A stretch of 64,000 nucleotides of DNA from Hyphomicrobiales bacterium (GTDB lineage Bacteria > Pseudomonadota > Alphaproteobacteria > Rhizobiales > Beijerinckiaceae). The position numbers and the translations under genes were made by a program. The stretch covers positions 186,001-250,000 of the forward strand of contig JADJVD010000007.1 of NCBI GenBank assembly GCA_016716745.1, written 5' to 3'. Shown here in pieces: positions 9,191 to 18,290 of the stretch. The notes beneath the pieces were generated by a model that saw only the letters and a program-made list of their open reading frames with translations, ran no database searches and had not been told where the DNA came from. The stretch's first letter is position 1, and every line of letters starts with the position of its first letter.

Positions 9191-9973
9191 ATGACGTCCG
9201 GGCCAGACCAGCACGACGGGTTCATTCACGTTCCGCGGCCGAGCGTCGGCGCCCGGCTGCGCGCCTATTTCTTCACCGGCGTCGTCATCGTCGGGCCGCT
9301 GGCGGTCACCGCCTACATCACCTGGTGGTTCATCGACACGGTGGACGGCTGGATCAAGCCGCTGATTCCGGATCGTTTTTGGCCGGACTCCTACCTGCCG
9401 TTCCATCTGCCTGGCCTTGGCGTGATCATCGCCCTGATCGGCCTGACGCTGCTCGGCTTTCTGGCCGCCAATCTCGCCGGCCGATCGCTGCTGCGTCTCG
9501 GCGAGCGCATCCTCGACCGGATGCCGGTGGTGCGCGGGCTCTACAAGAGCCTGAAGCAGGTGTTCGAGACCGTGTTCTCCCAGTCCGGCTCGTCGTTCCG
9601 CAAGGTCGGCCTCGTCGAGTTCCCGGCCAAGGGTATGTGGTCCATCGTTTTCATCTCGGCGCCGCCGGGCGCGGGCGTGGCGACGCATCTGCCGCAGTCC
9701 GAGCATCTGTCGGTGTTTCTGCCCTGCACGCCGAACCCGACCACCGGCTTCTTCTTCTATCTGCCGGCCAGCGACGTGATCGAGGTGCCGATGACGACCG
9801 ATCAGGCCGCCAAGCTGATCATGTCGGCCGGCCTGATCCAGCCCGAGGGGCAGGCCCAGCTCGCCGCGATGGCCGGCGCCGCGCGCGCCGGACGCGTCGC
9901 CATTCCGCCGGGCGCCAGCGTCGCAGGACGCGTCGACGAGCCGGCCGCGCCGGCGCGGATAACGGCGCCGTAA
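9191..9973 (+). CDS. DUF502 family inner-membrane protein
   Basis: A 260-residue protein of the DUF502 family, conserved in alphaproteobacteria but without an established biochemical role. Two hydrophobic segments are clear (about residues 26-48, FFTGVVIVGPLAVTAYITWW, and 75-98, LGVIIALIGLTLLGFLAANL), followed by the family signature RMPVVRGLYKSLKQV. A soluble domain contains PCTPNPTTGFFFYLP. It lies just upstream of ppk on the same strand with a 92-base gap, so co-transcription with ppk-ppx is possible. The family assignment is confident; the function is unknown. Confidence 0.85.
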   Translation: MTSGPDQHDGFIHVPRPSVGARLRAYFFTGVVIVGPLAVTAYITWWFIDTVDGWIKPLIPDRFWPDSYLPFHLPGLGVIIALIGLTLLGFLAANLAGRSLLRLGERILDRMPVVRGLYKSLKQVFETVFSQSGSSFRKVGLVEFPAKGMWSIVFISAPPGAGVATHLPQSEHLSVFLPCTPNPTTGFFFYLPASDVIEVPMTTDQAAKLIMSAGLIQPEGQAQLAAMAGAARAGRVAIPPGASVAGRVDEPAAPARITAP

Positions 9974-10065
9974 CCCGGCGACTTGCTCCCGTCGTAAACG
10001 ACGCTCATCATTCGCGACCGCCGGCCGGCGTTTCCGTAACGCCGCCCGCGGGCAGGACGGAAGCA

Positions 10066-12246
10066 ATGAACGACGCTCAGGCGACCACACTCGAACGGCC
10101 GGCGCTGGTTTCGGACGACGCGCTCGCCTCCCATCCCCAACGGTTCATCAACCGCGAGCTGTCCTGGCTCGAATTCAACCGCCGGGTGCTCGAGGAAGCC
10201 TCCAATCCCGTCCATCCGCTTCTCGAGCAGCTTCGCTTCCTGTCGATCTCGGCCAACAATCTCGACGAGTTCTTCATGGTGCGCGTCGCGGGCCTGCGCG
10301 GGCAGGTGCGCTCGGGCGTGACGCTGCCCTCGCAGGACGGGCTGTCGCCGGCCGAGCAGCTCGTGCAGATCGCCGAGCGCGTCTCGCAGCTGGCGAGCGA
10401 TCAGCAGACCCGCTGGCGCGCGCTGAAGGTGGATGTCGAGGCCGCCGGCATCGTCATCGTCGATCCCGCCGCGCTCGACCGCGCCGAGCGCCACTGGCTC
10501 GAGGATTATTTCCTCGCCCATGTCTTTCCGGTGCTGACGCCGCTCGCGGTCGATCCGGCGCATCCCTTTCCGTTCATCCCCAATCTCGGCTTCTCGCTGG
10601 CGCTCGAATTGCTGCGCCCGAGCGACGGGCGGCGCCTCAACGCGCTGATCCGCATTCCCAACAAGGTGGAGCGGTTCATCCGGCTGCCGGACCTCGTGGC
10701 CGGCGTCGCCCGCTTCGTCATGCTCGAGCAGGTGATCGCGCTGCACACCTCGCGGCTCTTCCCCGGCTATACGGTGGCGGGGCAGGGCGCCTTCCGCGTC
10801 ATCCGCGATTCCGATCTGGAAGTGGAGGAGGAGGCGGAGGACCTCGTTCTCCAGTTCGAGACCGCCCTGAAGCGCCGGCGCCGCGGCTCCGTCATCCGGC
10901 TCGAGATCGACGCGCTGACGCCGCCGGGGCTGCGCAATTTCGTCGCCGAGGAGCTTGAGGTCGGCAGTTACGAGGTGTTCCTCGTCGACGGTCTGCTGGC
11001 GCTGAACGAATTGTCCTTCCTCGTCGGGCTCGACCGGCCGGAGCTGAAATTCCCGCCCTACAATCCGCGTTTTCCCGAGCGGGTGCGCGACAATGCGGGC
11101 GACACCTTCGCGGCGATCCGCCAGAAGGATCTTGTCGTCCATCACCCCTACGAATCCTTCGACGTTGTGGTGCAGTTCCTGGCGCAGGCCGCGCGCGACC
11201 CCAACGTCGTCGCCATCAAGCAGACGCTCTACCGCACCTCCTCCGACAGCCCGATCGTGCGCGCGCTGATCGAGGCGGCGGAGGCGGGCAAGTCCGTCAC
11301 GGCGCTGGTCGAACTGAAGGCCCGCTTCGACGAGGAGGCCAACATCCGCTGGGCGCGCGATCTCGAACGCGCCGGCGCGCAGGTCGTGTTCGGCTTCATC
11401 GAACTGAAGACGCACGCCAAGCTGTCGATGGTGGTGCGCCGCGAGGCCGGCCACCTCGTCACCTATTGCCATGTCGGCACCGGCAATTACCACCCGGTGA
11501 CGGCCAAGGTTTACACCGACGTCTCGCTGTTCACCGCCCATCCGGCGATCGGACAGGACGTGGCGCGCATCTTCAACTTCATCACCGGCTACGCCGAGCC
11601 GCAGCATCTGGAGCAGATGGCGGTTTCGCCGATCACGCTGAAGAAGCGTCTGCTCGATCACATCGCCGACGAAATGCGCTTCGCCAAGGCGGGCAAACCG
11701 GCGGCGATCTGGGGCAAATGCAACGCGCTGGTCGACCCCGAGATCATCGACGCGCTCTATGCGGCGAGCGCGGCCGGCGTGCAGATCGACCTCGTGGTGC
11801 GCGGCATCTGCTGCCTGCGGCCTGGGGTCGCGGGACTGTCCGAGAACATCCGCGTCAAGTCGATCGTCGGGCGCTTCCTGGAGCACACGCGCGTCTACGC
11901 TTTCGGCGGCGGCCACGGCCTGCCGCATCGAAAGGCCCATGTTTACATATCGTCCGCGGATCTGATGCCGCGCAATCTCGACCGGCGCGTCGAGTCGCTG
12001 ATGCCGATCCTCAACCACACCGTGCACGAGCAGATCCTCGACCAGATCATGGTCGCAAACCTCAAGGACAATCAGCAGAGCTACGCGGTCTTGCCCGACG
12101 GCTCGAGCGCCCGCATAGTCCCGCCGCCCGGCGAGGAGCCCTTCAACGCGCACCTCTTCTTCATGACCAATCCCAGCCTCTCCGGGCGTGGCAAATCGCT
12201 GACGAAGAACAGGCCGCGTTCTCTGCCCCTGCGGAAACATGACTGA
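10066..12246 (+). CDS. ppk1: Polyphosphate kinase 1
   Basis: Reversibly polymerises the gamma-phosphate of ATP into inorganic polyphosphate. The product is 726 residues, the usual length. Visible landmarks are the N-terminal FINRELSWLEFNRRVLEEA, the central DEFFMVRVAGL, the catalytic-histidine regions LKTHAKLSMV (about 450) and RKAHVYISSADLMPRNLDRR (about 625), and the C-terminal PLD-like domain. I take the ATG at 10066 because the upstream in-frame extension has no ppk similarity. The 3' end overlaps the start of ppx by 8 bases, coupling synthesis and hydrolysis of polyphosphate in one operon. Association with a membrane complex is known for the family but not visible here. Confidence 0.96.
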   Translation: MNDAQATTLERPALVSDDALASHPQRFINRELSWLEFNRRVLEEASNPVHPLLEQLRFLSISANNLDEFFMVRVAGLRGQVRSGVTLPSQDGLSPAEQLVQIAERVSQLASDQQTRWRALKVDVEAAGIVIVDPAALDRAERHWLEDYFLAHVFPVLTPLAVDPAHPFPFIPNLGFSLALELLRPSDGRRLNALIRIPNKVERFIRLPDLVAGVARFVMLEQVIALHTSRLFPGYTVAGQGAFRVIRDSDLEVEEEAEDLVLQFETALKRRRRGSVIRLEIDALTPPGLRNFVAEELEVGSYEVFLVDGLLALNELSFLVGLDRPELKFPPYNPRFPERVRDNAGDTFAAIRQKDLVVHHPYESFDVVVQFLAQAARDPNVVAIKQTLYRTSSDSPIVRALIEAAEAGKSVTALVELKARFDEEANIRWARDLERAGAQVVFGFIELKTHAKLSMVVRREAGHLVTYCHVGTGNYHPVTAKVYTDVSLFTAHPAIGQDVARIFNFITGYAEPQHLEQMAVSPITLKKRLLDHIADEMRFAKAGKPAAIWGKCNALVDPEIIDALYAASAAGVQIDLVVRGICCLRPGVAGLSENIRVKSIVGRFLEHTRVYAFGGGHGLPHRKAHVYISSADLMPRNLDRRVESLMPILNHTVHEQILDQIMVANLKDNQQSYAVLPDGSSARIVPPPGEEPFNAHLFFMTNPSLSGRGKSLTKNRPRSLPLRKHD

Positions 12247-13771
12247 CATTTCCGTCGCGCCCGGACGTCTCGACGTCGGCGCGCCTGTCGCCATCGTCGA
12301 CATCGGCTCGAACTCCGTCCGCCTCGTCATCTACGAGGGGCTCACGCGCGCTCCGACGCCGCTCTTCAACGAGAAGGTGCTGTGCGGCCTCGGCAAGGGC
12401 GTCGCCACCACCGGCCGGCTCAATCCCGACAGCGTCGAGAAGGCGCTGACCGCGCTGAAGCGGTTCCGCGTGCTGTGCGCCGTGAGCGGCGTCGCCGACA
12501 TCGCCGTCATCGCCACCGCCGCCGCGCGCGACGCCGAGAACGGGCCCGATTTCCTTGCGGCGGCCGAGGCGGCCATCGGCGCGAAGGTGACGCTGATCTC
12601 GAGCAAGCGCGAGGCGGAGCTGGCGGCGCTCGGCATCGTCTCCTCCTTTCACGATCCTGACGGCGTGGTCGGCGATCTCGGCGGCGGCTCGCTCGAACTG
12701 ACGGACATCCGCGTCGGGCGGGGCGGGGCCGCCGGCATCGGCGCCTGGACCTCGCTGCAGCTCGGCGGCCTCGCCCTGATGGACCGCTCCGGCCGCTCGC
12801 CGAAGAAGGCGGCCAAGATCGTCCGCGAGGCGCTCGCCGGGGCCAAGCCGCTGAAGGAGCTGGCGGGCCGCACCTTCTACATGGTCGGCGGCACATGGCG
12901 CGCGCTGGCGCGGCTGCACATGATGCAGCGCAGCTACCCGCTGCATGTGATGCACGGCTATGTCATCCCGCCGCGCGACGCGATGGATTTCGCCCGCCTC
13001 GTCGAGGTGGTGAATGTCGACGCGCTGGTGGCGATCGGCGCCGTCTCGTCGGCCCGCCGGCCGCTGCTCGCCTACGGCGCTGCGGTGCTGGAGCAGATCA
13101 TCCGGCAGGCCAGGCCCTCGCAGATCGTGGTCTCCGCCCTCGGCGTGCGCGAGGGTCTTCTCTACGAGCGCCTCGACAAGGCGACGCGCCGGAGCGACCC
13201 GCTGCTGGCGGCGGCGCGCGAGCTGAACACGCTGCGTTCGCGCTCGCCGCGCCACGGCGAAGAGTTGTGCGATTGGACGGACGCGTTCTTTAAAACGACC
13301 AAGATCGACGAGACGGTCGAAGAGCGCCGGCTGCGCCACGCCGCCTGCCTGCTGGCCGACATCGGCTGGCGCGCCCATCCCGACTATCGCGGCGAGCAGT
13401 CGCTCAACATCATCGCCCACGCCGCCTTCATTGGCGTCGACCATCCCGGCCGCGCCTTCCTGGCGCTGGCGGCCTCGTATCGCCACACCGGCGTCGACGA
13501 CGACGTGAGCCCGTCGATCCGCGCGCTGGTGTCGGCGACGATGCTCGACAAGGCGCGCATCCTCGGCGCCGCCATGCGCGTCGCCTTCATCGTCTCGGCC
13601 TCCAACGCCGGCGTGTTGCCGCGCGCCGCGCTGAGCTGCGGCAAGGCGGGGCTGGCGCTGACGCTGCCGCGCGCGATGGCCGATCTCGCCAGCGATCGCC
13701 TGATGGGCCGGATGAAGCAACTCGCCCGCCTGATCGGCCGCGAGCCGCGGATCGTCGTCGCGCCGGATTGA
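12239..13771 (+). CDS. ppx: Exopolyphosphatase (Ppx/GppA family)
   Basis: A 510-residue Ppx/GppA phosphatase that releases phosphate from polyphosphate ends and may also act on pppGpp. The ASKHA fold is seen in AIVDIGSNSVRLVIYEG (about residues 20-36), the second phosphate loop GDLGGGSLELTDI (about 142) and VVSALGVREGLLYE (about 298). The C-terminal part has the HD-like helical region typical of longer Ppx proteins (YRHTGVDDD). The start overlaps the ppk stop, so translation is probably coupled. The 3' end is followed directly by a block of dispersed repeats. Confidence 0.93.
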   Translation: MTDISVAPGRLDVGAPVAIVDIGSNSVRLVIYEGLTRAPTPLFNEKVLCGLGKGVATTGRLNPDSVEKALTALKRFRVLCAVSGVADIAVIATAAARDAENGPDFLAAAEAAIGAKVTLISSKREAELAALGIVSSFHDPDGVVGDLGGGSLELTDIRVGRGGAAGIGAWTSLQLGGLALMDRSGRSPKKAAKIVREALAGAKPLKELAGRTFYMVGGTWRALARLHMMQRSYPLHVMHGYVIPPRDAMDFARLVEVVNVDALVAIGAVSSARRPLLAYGAAVLEQIIRQARPSQIVVSALGVREGLLYERLDKATRRSDPLLAAARELNTLRSRSPRHGEELCDWTDAFFKTTKIDETVEERRLRHAACLLADIGWRAHPDYRGEQSLNIIAHAAFIGVDHPGRAFLALAASYRHTGVDDDVSPSIRALVSATMLDKARILGAAMRVAFIVSASNAGVLPRAALSCGKAGLALTLPRAMADLASDRLMGRMKQLARLIGREPRIVVAPD

Positions 13772-13785
13772 GCCGAGGCGCATCC

Positions 13786-14072
13786 GTCATCCCCGGCGAC
13801 GGCGCAGCCATCGGGAAGGGGATCCATACCGCAGGGCGCGGCGACGGGGCGATGGATTCCCCCCGCTTCTCTTGGCCGGGAATGACGGGCTGTCTCCCGG
13901 GCGGCGCAGGGAAGGGGATCGCGGGGCGGGGTTCCCCCGCTTCGCTTGGCCGGGAATGACGAGCGCTGTCATCCCCGGCGGCGGCGCAGCCGCGGGAAGG
14001 GGATCCATGCCGCAGGGCGCGGCGGCGGGGCGATGGATCCCCTTCCCCTCGCTCCGCTCGGCCGGGAATGAC
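13786..14072. repeat. Dispersed palindromic repeat family A, three tandem copies
   Basis: Between ppx and the convergent PepSY gene, a stretch of about 335 bases without a gene holds three related copies: 13786-13886, a shortened copy at about 13890-13960, and 13968-14072. Full copies open with GTCATCCCCGGC and close with GGCCGGGAATGAC, so the ends are inverted repeats and the element can fold into a long hairpin. Internal blocks (GGGAAGGGGATCCAT, CCGCAGGGCGCGGC) are shared between copies. A fourth copy lies at 15203-15310. Such elements may act as transcription attenuators or be REP-like mobile remnants; function is not shown. Confidence 0.85.
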
Positions 14073-14106
14073 AGGCGCTGTCACGGCGACCGTGGCCCGC
14101 GCGCGC

Positions 14107-15093
14107 TTACGCGGCGCGGGCCTCGCGGACCCGCTGGCGTTGCGGCTTGCGGAAGCGGCGGCGCGCCCAGATCACGAGCCCCGTGCCCATCAGCAGCGTC
14201 AGCGCCAGCGACGTGACGACGTTGACGAGGCCGGACCAGACGCCGGCCCAGTTCCCCTCATGGATGAGGCGCGGCCAGTTGCGCGGGGCGGCGCGCACGC
14301 CCTCGCGCGAGACCGTGTAGGCGCGATACTCGCCGCCCTCGTTCAGGCGCGCCATCATCTGCGGCCCGCGCCCGCGCATCATGAGAAGGCGCGACACGTC
14401 CGCCTGCGCGGCGAGCAGTTTCACCGCCTCGCGCACCGGCAACCCGTCGCCGCCGCGTTGCCCGCGCGGACCGGCGCCTTGCGCCTGAACCTGCGGCGCG
14501 CCGCCCGGCCCGTGAGCGCCGGGGCCGCCCATCGGCGGACCGCCGGCGAACGTCACGCCATAGGCGAGCATCAGCCCGGTGACGGGCGACAGCACGACCA
14601 GCGGCAGCAGGAACCACGCCGTTCCCTTGTGCCAGCCCGAAATCGTGTTGGCGAGGCGCGGCCAGCCCATCAACGCGCCGAGCAGCATCAGCGCGATCAT
14701 CGCGGCCGTGGACAGACTCACCAGCCAGTCGAGATCGAGAATCAGATGCTCGTGCAAGCCGCGCGAGGCGTTGAACCAGCCGGCGAGGCCCGCCGGCTTC
14801 GCCTCGGCGCCGGTCGTCACGTCGACTGTGAGAGGCGCGCCCTGCCGCACGCCCATGATCGACATCGTGCCGTCATAGGGGCGCACCGCGAGCATCCGCG
14901 CCTTGCCCTCCGGATCGTGCTGGGCGAGCAGCTGGTCGATGCGCTCCGCCGTCAGCGCGGCAGGCGGCGCGGCGGTCGTCGCGACGATCGGCTCGAAGGA
15001 GAGGATGAGCCCGGTGACGACGAGCACGGCGAGCGGCAGCGCGAACGCCAGCGTCAGCCAGCGATGCAGGCGCAGCAGATAGGGTTTGATCAT
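14107..15093 (-). CDS. PepSY-associated TM helix family protein
   Basis: A 328-residue inner-membrane protein of the PepSY-associated transmembrane family, often linked to iron-siderophore utilisation or periplasmic reductase functions. It starts MIKPYLLRLHRWLTLAFALP, the typical HRW-containing first helix; spans follow at about 12-33, 137-157, 172-195 and 288-310. Periplasmic parts include LTVDVTTGAEAKPAGLAGW and a Gly/Pro-rich loop (GGPPMGGPGAHGPGG) near residue 195. Both flanks are intergenic repeats and no TonB receptor gene is near, so the physiological partner is unknown. Confidence 0.8.
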   Translation of the reverse strand: MIKPYLLRLHRWLTLAFALPLAVLVVTGLILSFEPIVATTAAPPAALTAERIDQLLAQHDPEGKARMLAVRPYDGTMSIMGVRQGAPLTVDVTTGAEAKPAGLAGWFNASRGLHEHLILDLDWLVSLSTAAMIALMLLGALMGWPRLANTISGWHKGTAWFLLPLVVLSPVTGLMLAYGVTFAGGPPMGGPGAHGPGGAPQVQAQGAGPRGQRGGDGLPVREAVKLLAAQADVSRLLMMRGRGPQMMARLNEGGEYRAYTVSREGVRAAPRNWPRLIHEGNWAGVWSGLVNVVTSLALTLLMGTGLVIWARRRFRKPQRQRVREARAA

Positions 15094-15202
15094 GTCGGGC
15101 CTTTGCGGGTTCCTCCTCCGCGACGCCGACCATCGCCGCGCCGCGCCGTGCGCGCAAGGGGCGGGGAAACCTCATAAGGTCGCACGCGGCAATGACAGGG
15201 CT

Positions 15203-15310
15203 GTCATCCCCGGCGGCGGCGCAGCCGCCGGGAAGGGGATCCATGCCGAAGGGCGCGGCGGAGCCGGGTCATGGATTCCCTTCCCCTCGCTTCGCTCGGC
15301 CGGGAAAGAC
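15203..15310. repeat. Dispersed palindromic repeat family A, fourth copy
   Basis: Same element as at 13786-14072, lying between the PepSY gene start and the end of the next leftward gene. It has the same GTCATCCCCGGC opening and a slightly diverged closing end (GGCCGGGAAAGAC). Confidence 0.82.
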
Positions 15311-15328
15311 AGACTGGCGGGGCGGCCC

Positions 15329-16552
15329 TCAGTTGAACCAGAGCGCGTAGCCGAAGAACTGGCCGCGGAAGATCTGTTGCCAGCGCGTCCATGTCTCCAT
15401 CGAGAAGGCCTCGCCCTGCTCGACGTAAGGCGCCGCCGCGTGGCCGGTCATCCACAGCACGAGGTCGAACGGGCGCGGCTCGGTGAAGAAACGCGACAGG
15501 TTGAAGCCTCCCTCGAAACGCCAGTGCGGCACCAGCTTGCGGCCGTTCAGCGCCGCCTCGAAATCGTCGAGTGCGGCGAGCCAGCCGTCGACCTGCTCCT
15601 GACCCACGGGCGCGAAGGTGACGGCGCGGCTGGTCTGCTTCGGCGCCGGAGCCCATTCGCGGTCGTCGTCGGTCTCGGCAAGGATCGCCTTCCACGAGGC
15701 GCGGCTGAGCGCGATGACCTTCAGGAGATGCCCGCGCGCGGCCTGCATCCGCGCCGGCTCGGCGAGCGGCCAGCGGATCGTGTGCAGAAGTCCGACCGCG
15801 TCGGCGATGTCGCCGCTCTCGCCGAACATCGCGCGTTGCTGGGCCAGCGCGCTGCGCGGCTTGCCCGCCAGCGCCGGCGGCGAGACCTTCGGATAGAAGA
15901 GATGCGCGGCGACCGAGAAGCTCTCGCTCCAGTCGTGCGCCAGGCCGAATTCGAGCAGCGCGGAGAGCAGGTTGCAGTAGCCCTGCAGCCACAGCGCGTC
16001 GCCGCGGTCGAACGCCACCTCGAATTTTTCCGCGCCCGCCGTCTGCGCCGGCGCCATGCGCAAGGCGGCGACGATGACGCCGAGCTTTGCGTCGGGCCCC
16101 GGCTTGCCGGCGCCGACGAAATCGAGTGTCACGGCGTTGAGATCGACGACGATCTTCACCTCGCCGTCCACCTTGGCGAGCGCCGCCTCGGCGGCTTTCA
16201 GGTCGGCCAGAAAGGTCGCGAGCGTCGCGCGCTGGGCGGCGTAGTCGAGCGTTGCGGGATCGGGGTTCGGCGGCACGGGCAGGCGCAGCAGCGGCATGGC
16301 GAGGCTGCGCGGCGGCTTCAGCCCGTATTTGTACTGCGCCTGTCCGTAGCGCTCGACGGCGCGGGCGAAGCGCAGCAGCCCTTCGCCGAACCGCGCCTCG
16401 TTGTCGGCGGCCGCCTTCGCCGCCATCGCCGTCACGCCCGCCTCGAGGCCGCCGCCCTCGAGCGCCGCTCGCGCCGCCTCGGCGCTGGGCCCGGCAAGGG
16501 CGGGCGCTGCCAGCGCGGTGGAAAGAGCGAGGGCAGTGAGCAGGCGGCGCAT
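15329..16552 (-). CDS. Secreted protein of unknown function
   Basis: A 407-residue protein with a clear Sec signal peptide (MRRLLTALALSTALAAPALA, cleavage after about residue 20). The mature part is largely helical and Ala-rich at the start, with ARFGEGLLRFARAVERYGQ near residue 55, a long middle region (ALWLQGYCNLLSALLEFGLA, about 190) and an aromatic C-terminus ending GQFFGYALWFN. I do not recognise a named domain or catalytic motif. It is monocistronic between repeat blocks. Codon usage matches its neighbours, so it looks like a resident gene. Confidence 0.75.
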   Translation of the reverse strand: MRRLLTALALSTALAAPALAGPSAEAARAALEGGGLEAGVTAMAAKAAADNEARFGEGLLRFARAVERYGQAQYKYGLKPPRSLAMPLLRLPVPPNPDPATLDYAAQRATLATFLADLKAAEAALAKVDGEVKIVVDLNAVTLDFVGAGKPGPDAKLGVIVAALRMAPAQTAGAEKFEVAFDRGDALWLQGYCNLLSALLEFGLAHDWSESFSVAAHLFYPKVSPPALAGKPRSALAQQRAMFGESGDIADAVGLLHTIRWPLAEPARMQAARGHLLKVIALSRASWKAILAETDDDREWAPAPKQTSRAVTFAPVGQEQVDGWLAALDDFEAALNGRKLVPHWRFEGGFNLSRFFTEPRPFDLVLWMTGHAAAPYVEQGEAFSMETWTRWQQIFRGQFFGYALWFN

Positions 16553-16663
16553 GACGTCTCCTTGAGCGCGAACGACCCGCGATCATGCGGGCGGCGGGTT
16601 GAGGAGACATGAGGGAAATGGCGAAATTCGGCCGGGCCGCCGCCGGCGGCCGAATGCTCGCTC

Positions 16664-16882
16664 CGTCATTGCGAGCGAAGCGAAGCAATCCAGCCTTCGG
16701 GCAGGCGGATTGCTTCGTCGCTGCGCTCGCAATGACGGGGCGGGCGGGTGGATTGCTTCGTCGCTTTGCTCCTCGCAATGACGACGGACCGCGCAGGGCG
16801 GATTGCTTCGTCGCTGCGCTCCTCGCAATGACGGCGGAATGGGCAAGGCAAATTGGTGCGTCGCCCCGCTTCTCGCAACGAC
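16664..16882. repeat. Dispersed repeat family B (GTCATTGCGAGCGAAGCGAAG type)
   Basis: The 352-base gap between the secreted unknown and rimO holds four or five copies of a short repeat. A forward copy starts at 16665 and ends GCGAAGCAATCC at 16691. Inverted copies run at 16707-16736, 16750-16782 and 16800-16832, and a degenerate one lies at 16850-16882. The forward and first inverted copies can pair into a hairpin. This core occurs in intergenic regions of many proteobacteria. No gene is visible in the rest of the gap. Confidence 0.88.
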
Positions 16883-16904
16883 GAAAGGGTGCGGGCGTCG
16901 CCCG

Positions 16905-18245
16905 TCACACCGCCGTCCCGTGCAGATCGTAGGCGTCAGCCCGCTCGATCTTCACGGTGACGATCTCGCCGGCGCGCAGGGGGCGACGGCTGGCGATGTG
17001 GACGGCGCCGTCGATCTCCGGCGCGTCCGCCTTCGAGCGGCCCCTGGCGAGGGTCGGCCCGGCCTCGTCGACGATCACCTGCATCCGCTGGCCGACCCTG
17101 GCCTTGAGAATGCGCGCGCTGATCGCCTGCTGGGTCTCCATGAAGCGGCGCCACCGCACCTCTTTCACCTCGTCGGGAACGGGCGGCAGGCCGAGATCGT
17201 TGGCGCGCGCGCCGGCGACCGGCTCGTACTTGAAAGCGCCGACGCGATCGAGCTTCGCCTCGCGCAGCCAGTCGAGCAGCTCCTCGAACTCGGCCTCGGT
17301 CTCGCCGGGGAAGCCGACGATGAAGGTGGAGCGGATCGTAAGGTCGGGCGCGATGGCGCGCCAGGCGCGGATGCGCTCGAGCGTCGAGGCCTGATCGCCG
17401 GGGCGGCGCATGTTCTTCAGAACCGATGGCGCGGCGTGCTGGAAGGGAATGTCGAGATAGGGCAGCACCAGCCCCTCCGCCATCAGGCCGATCACCTCGT
17501 CGACATGCGGGTAGGGGTAGACGTAGTGCAGGCGCACCCAGGCGCCGAGCGAGCCCAACTCCTTCGCCAGATCGAAGAAGCGGGCGCGCACCGCGCGGTC
17601 CTTCCACGGGCTGTCGGCGTAGCGCAGGTCGAGCCCGTAGGCGGAGGTGTCCTGCGAGATGACCAGCAGCTCCTTGACGCCCGCCTTCACCAGCTTCTCG
17701 GCCTCGCGCAGCACGTCGCCGGCCGGGCGCGAGACGAGGTCGCCACGCAATTTCGGGATGATGCAGAAGGTGCAGCGATGGTTGCAGCCCTCTGAAATCT
17801 TGAGATAAGCGTAGTGACGCGGGGTCAGCTTCACGCCCTGCGGCGGCACCAGATCGACGAACGGATCGTGCGCCGGCGGCACGGCCTGATGAACGGCCGC
17901 GACCACGCTCTCGTAGGCCTGAGGGCCGGTGATCGCCAGCAGGTTGGAGAAGTCCTTCTGGGGGAAGGCGGCGCGGATCTGCTCGGGCTCGGCGCCCATG
18001 CAGCCGGTGACGATGACGCGGCCGTTCTCGCGCAGCGCCGCCCCGATCGCCTCGAGCGACTCCGCCTTGGCGCTGTCGAGAAATCCGCAGGTGTTGACGA
18101 TGACGGCGTCCGCCCCGTCGTGCTTGCGGGCGAGTTCATAGCCCTCGGCGCGCAGTTGCGTGATGATCCGCTCGGAATCGACCAGCGCCTTCGGGCAGCC
18201 GAGCGAGACGAAAGAAATCCGGGGCGCGGGGCGGGCGTCGGTCAT
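16905..18245 (-). CDS. rimO: Ribosomal protein uS12 methylthiotransferase RimO
   Basis: Radical-SAM enzyme that adds a methylthio group to the conserved Asp of ribosomal protein uS12. The 446-residue product has the N-terminal UPF0004 domain with cluster cysteines in SLGCPKALVDSE, VNTCGFLDSA and VTGCMGAEPE. The radical-SAM CxxxCxxC follows in GCNHRCTFCIIPKLRGDL (about residue 155), then TFIVGFPGETEAEFEELLDW, and a C-terminal TRAM domain from about 375. It stands alone between a repeat block downstream and a leftward unknown upstream, 45 bases away. Distinguished from MiaB by the SLGCPKALVDSE and FCIIPKLRG signatures. Confidence 0.95.
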   Translation of the reverse strand: MTDARPAPRISFVSLGCPKALVDSERIITQLRAEGYELARKHDGADAVIVNTCGFLDSAKAESLEAIGAALRENGRVIVTGCMGAEPEQIRAAFPQKDFSNLLAITGPQAYESVVAAVHQAVPPAHDPFVDLVPPQGVKLTPRHYAYLKISEGCNHRCTFCIIPKLRGDLVSRPAGDVLREAEKLVKAGVKELLVISQDTSAYGLDLRYADSPWKDRAVRARFFDLAKELGSLGAWVRLHYVYPYPHVDEVIGLMAEGLVLPYLDIPFQHAAPSVLKNMRRPGDQASTLERIRAWRAIAPDLTIRSTFIVGFPGETEAEFEELLDWLREAKLDRVGAFKYEPVAGARANDLGLPPVPDEVKEVRWRRFMETQQAISARILKARVGQRMQVIVDEAGPTLARGRSKADAPEIDGAVHIASRRPLRAGEIVTVKIERADAYDLHGTAV

Positions 18246-18290
18246 GCCGCGCCGTTTAAGGCGGGCGGGGACGAAAGGGAAGCGCGGTCT

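Noticed and set aside
13786..16882. Repeat blocks considered as a CRISPR array
   Set aside because: Units are palindromic, inverted relative to each other and lack regularly spaced unique spacers; no cas genes are present.
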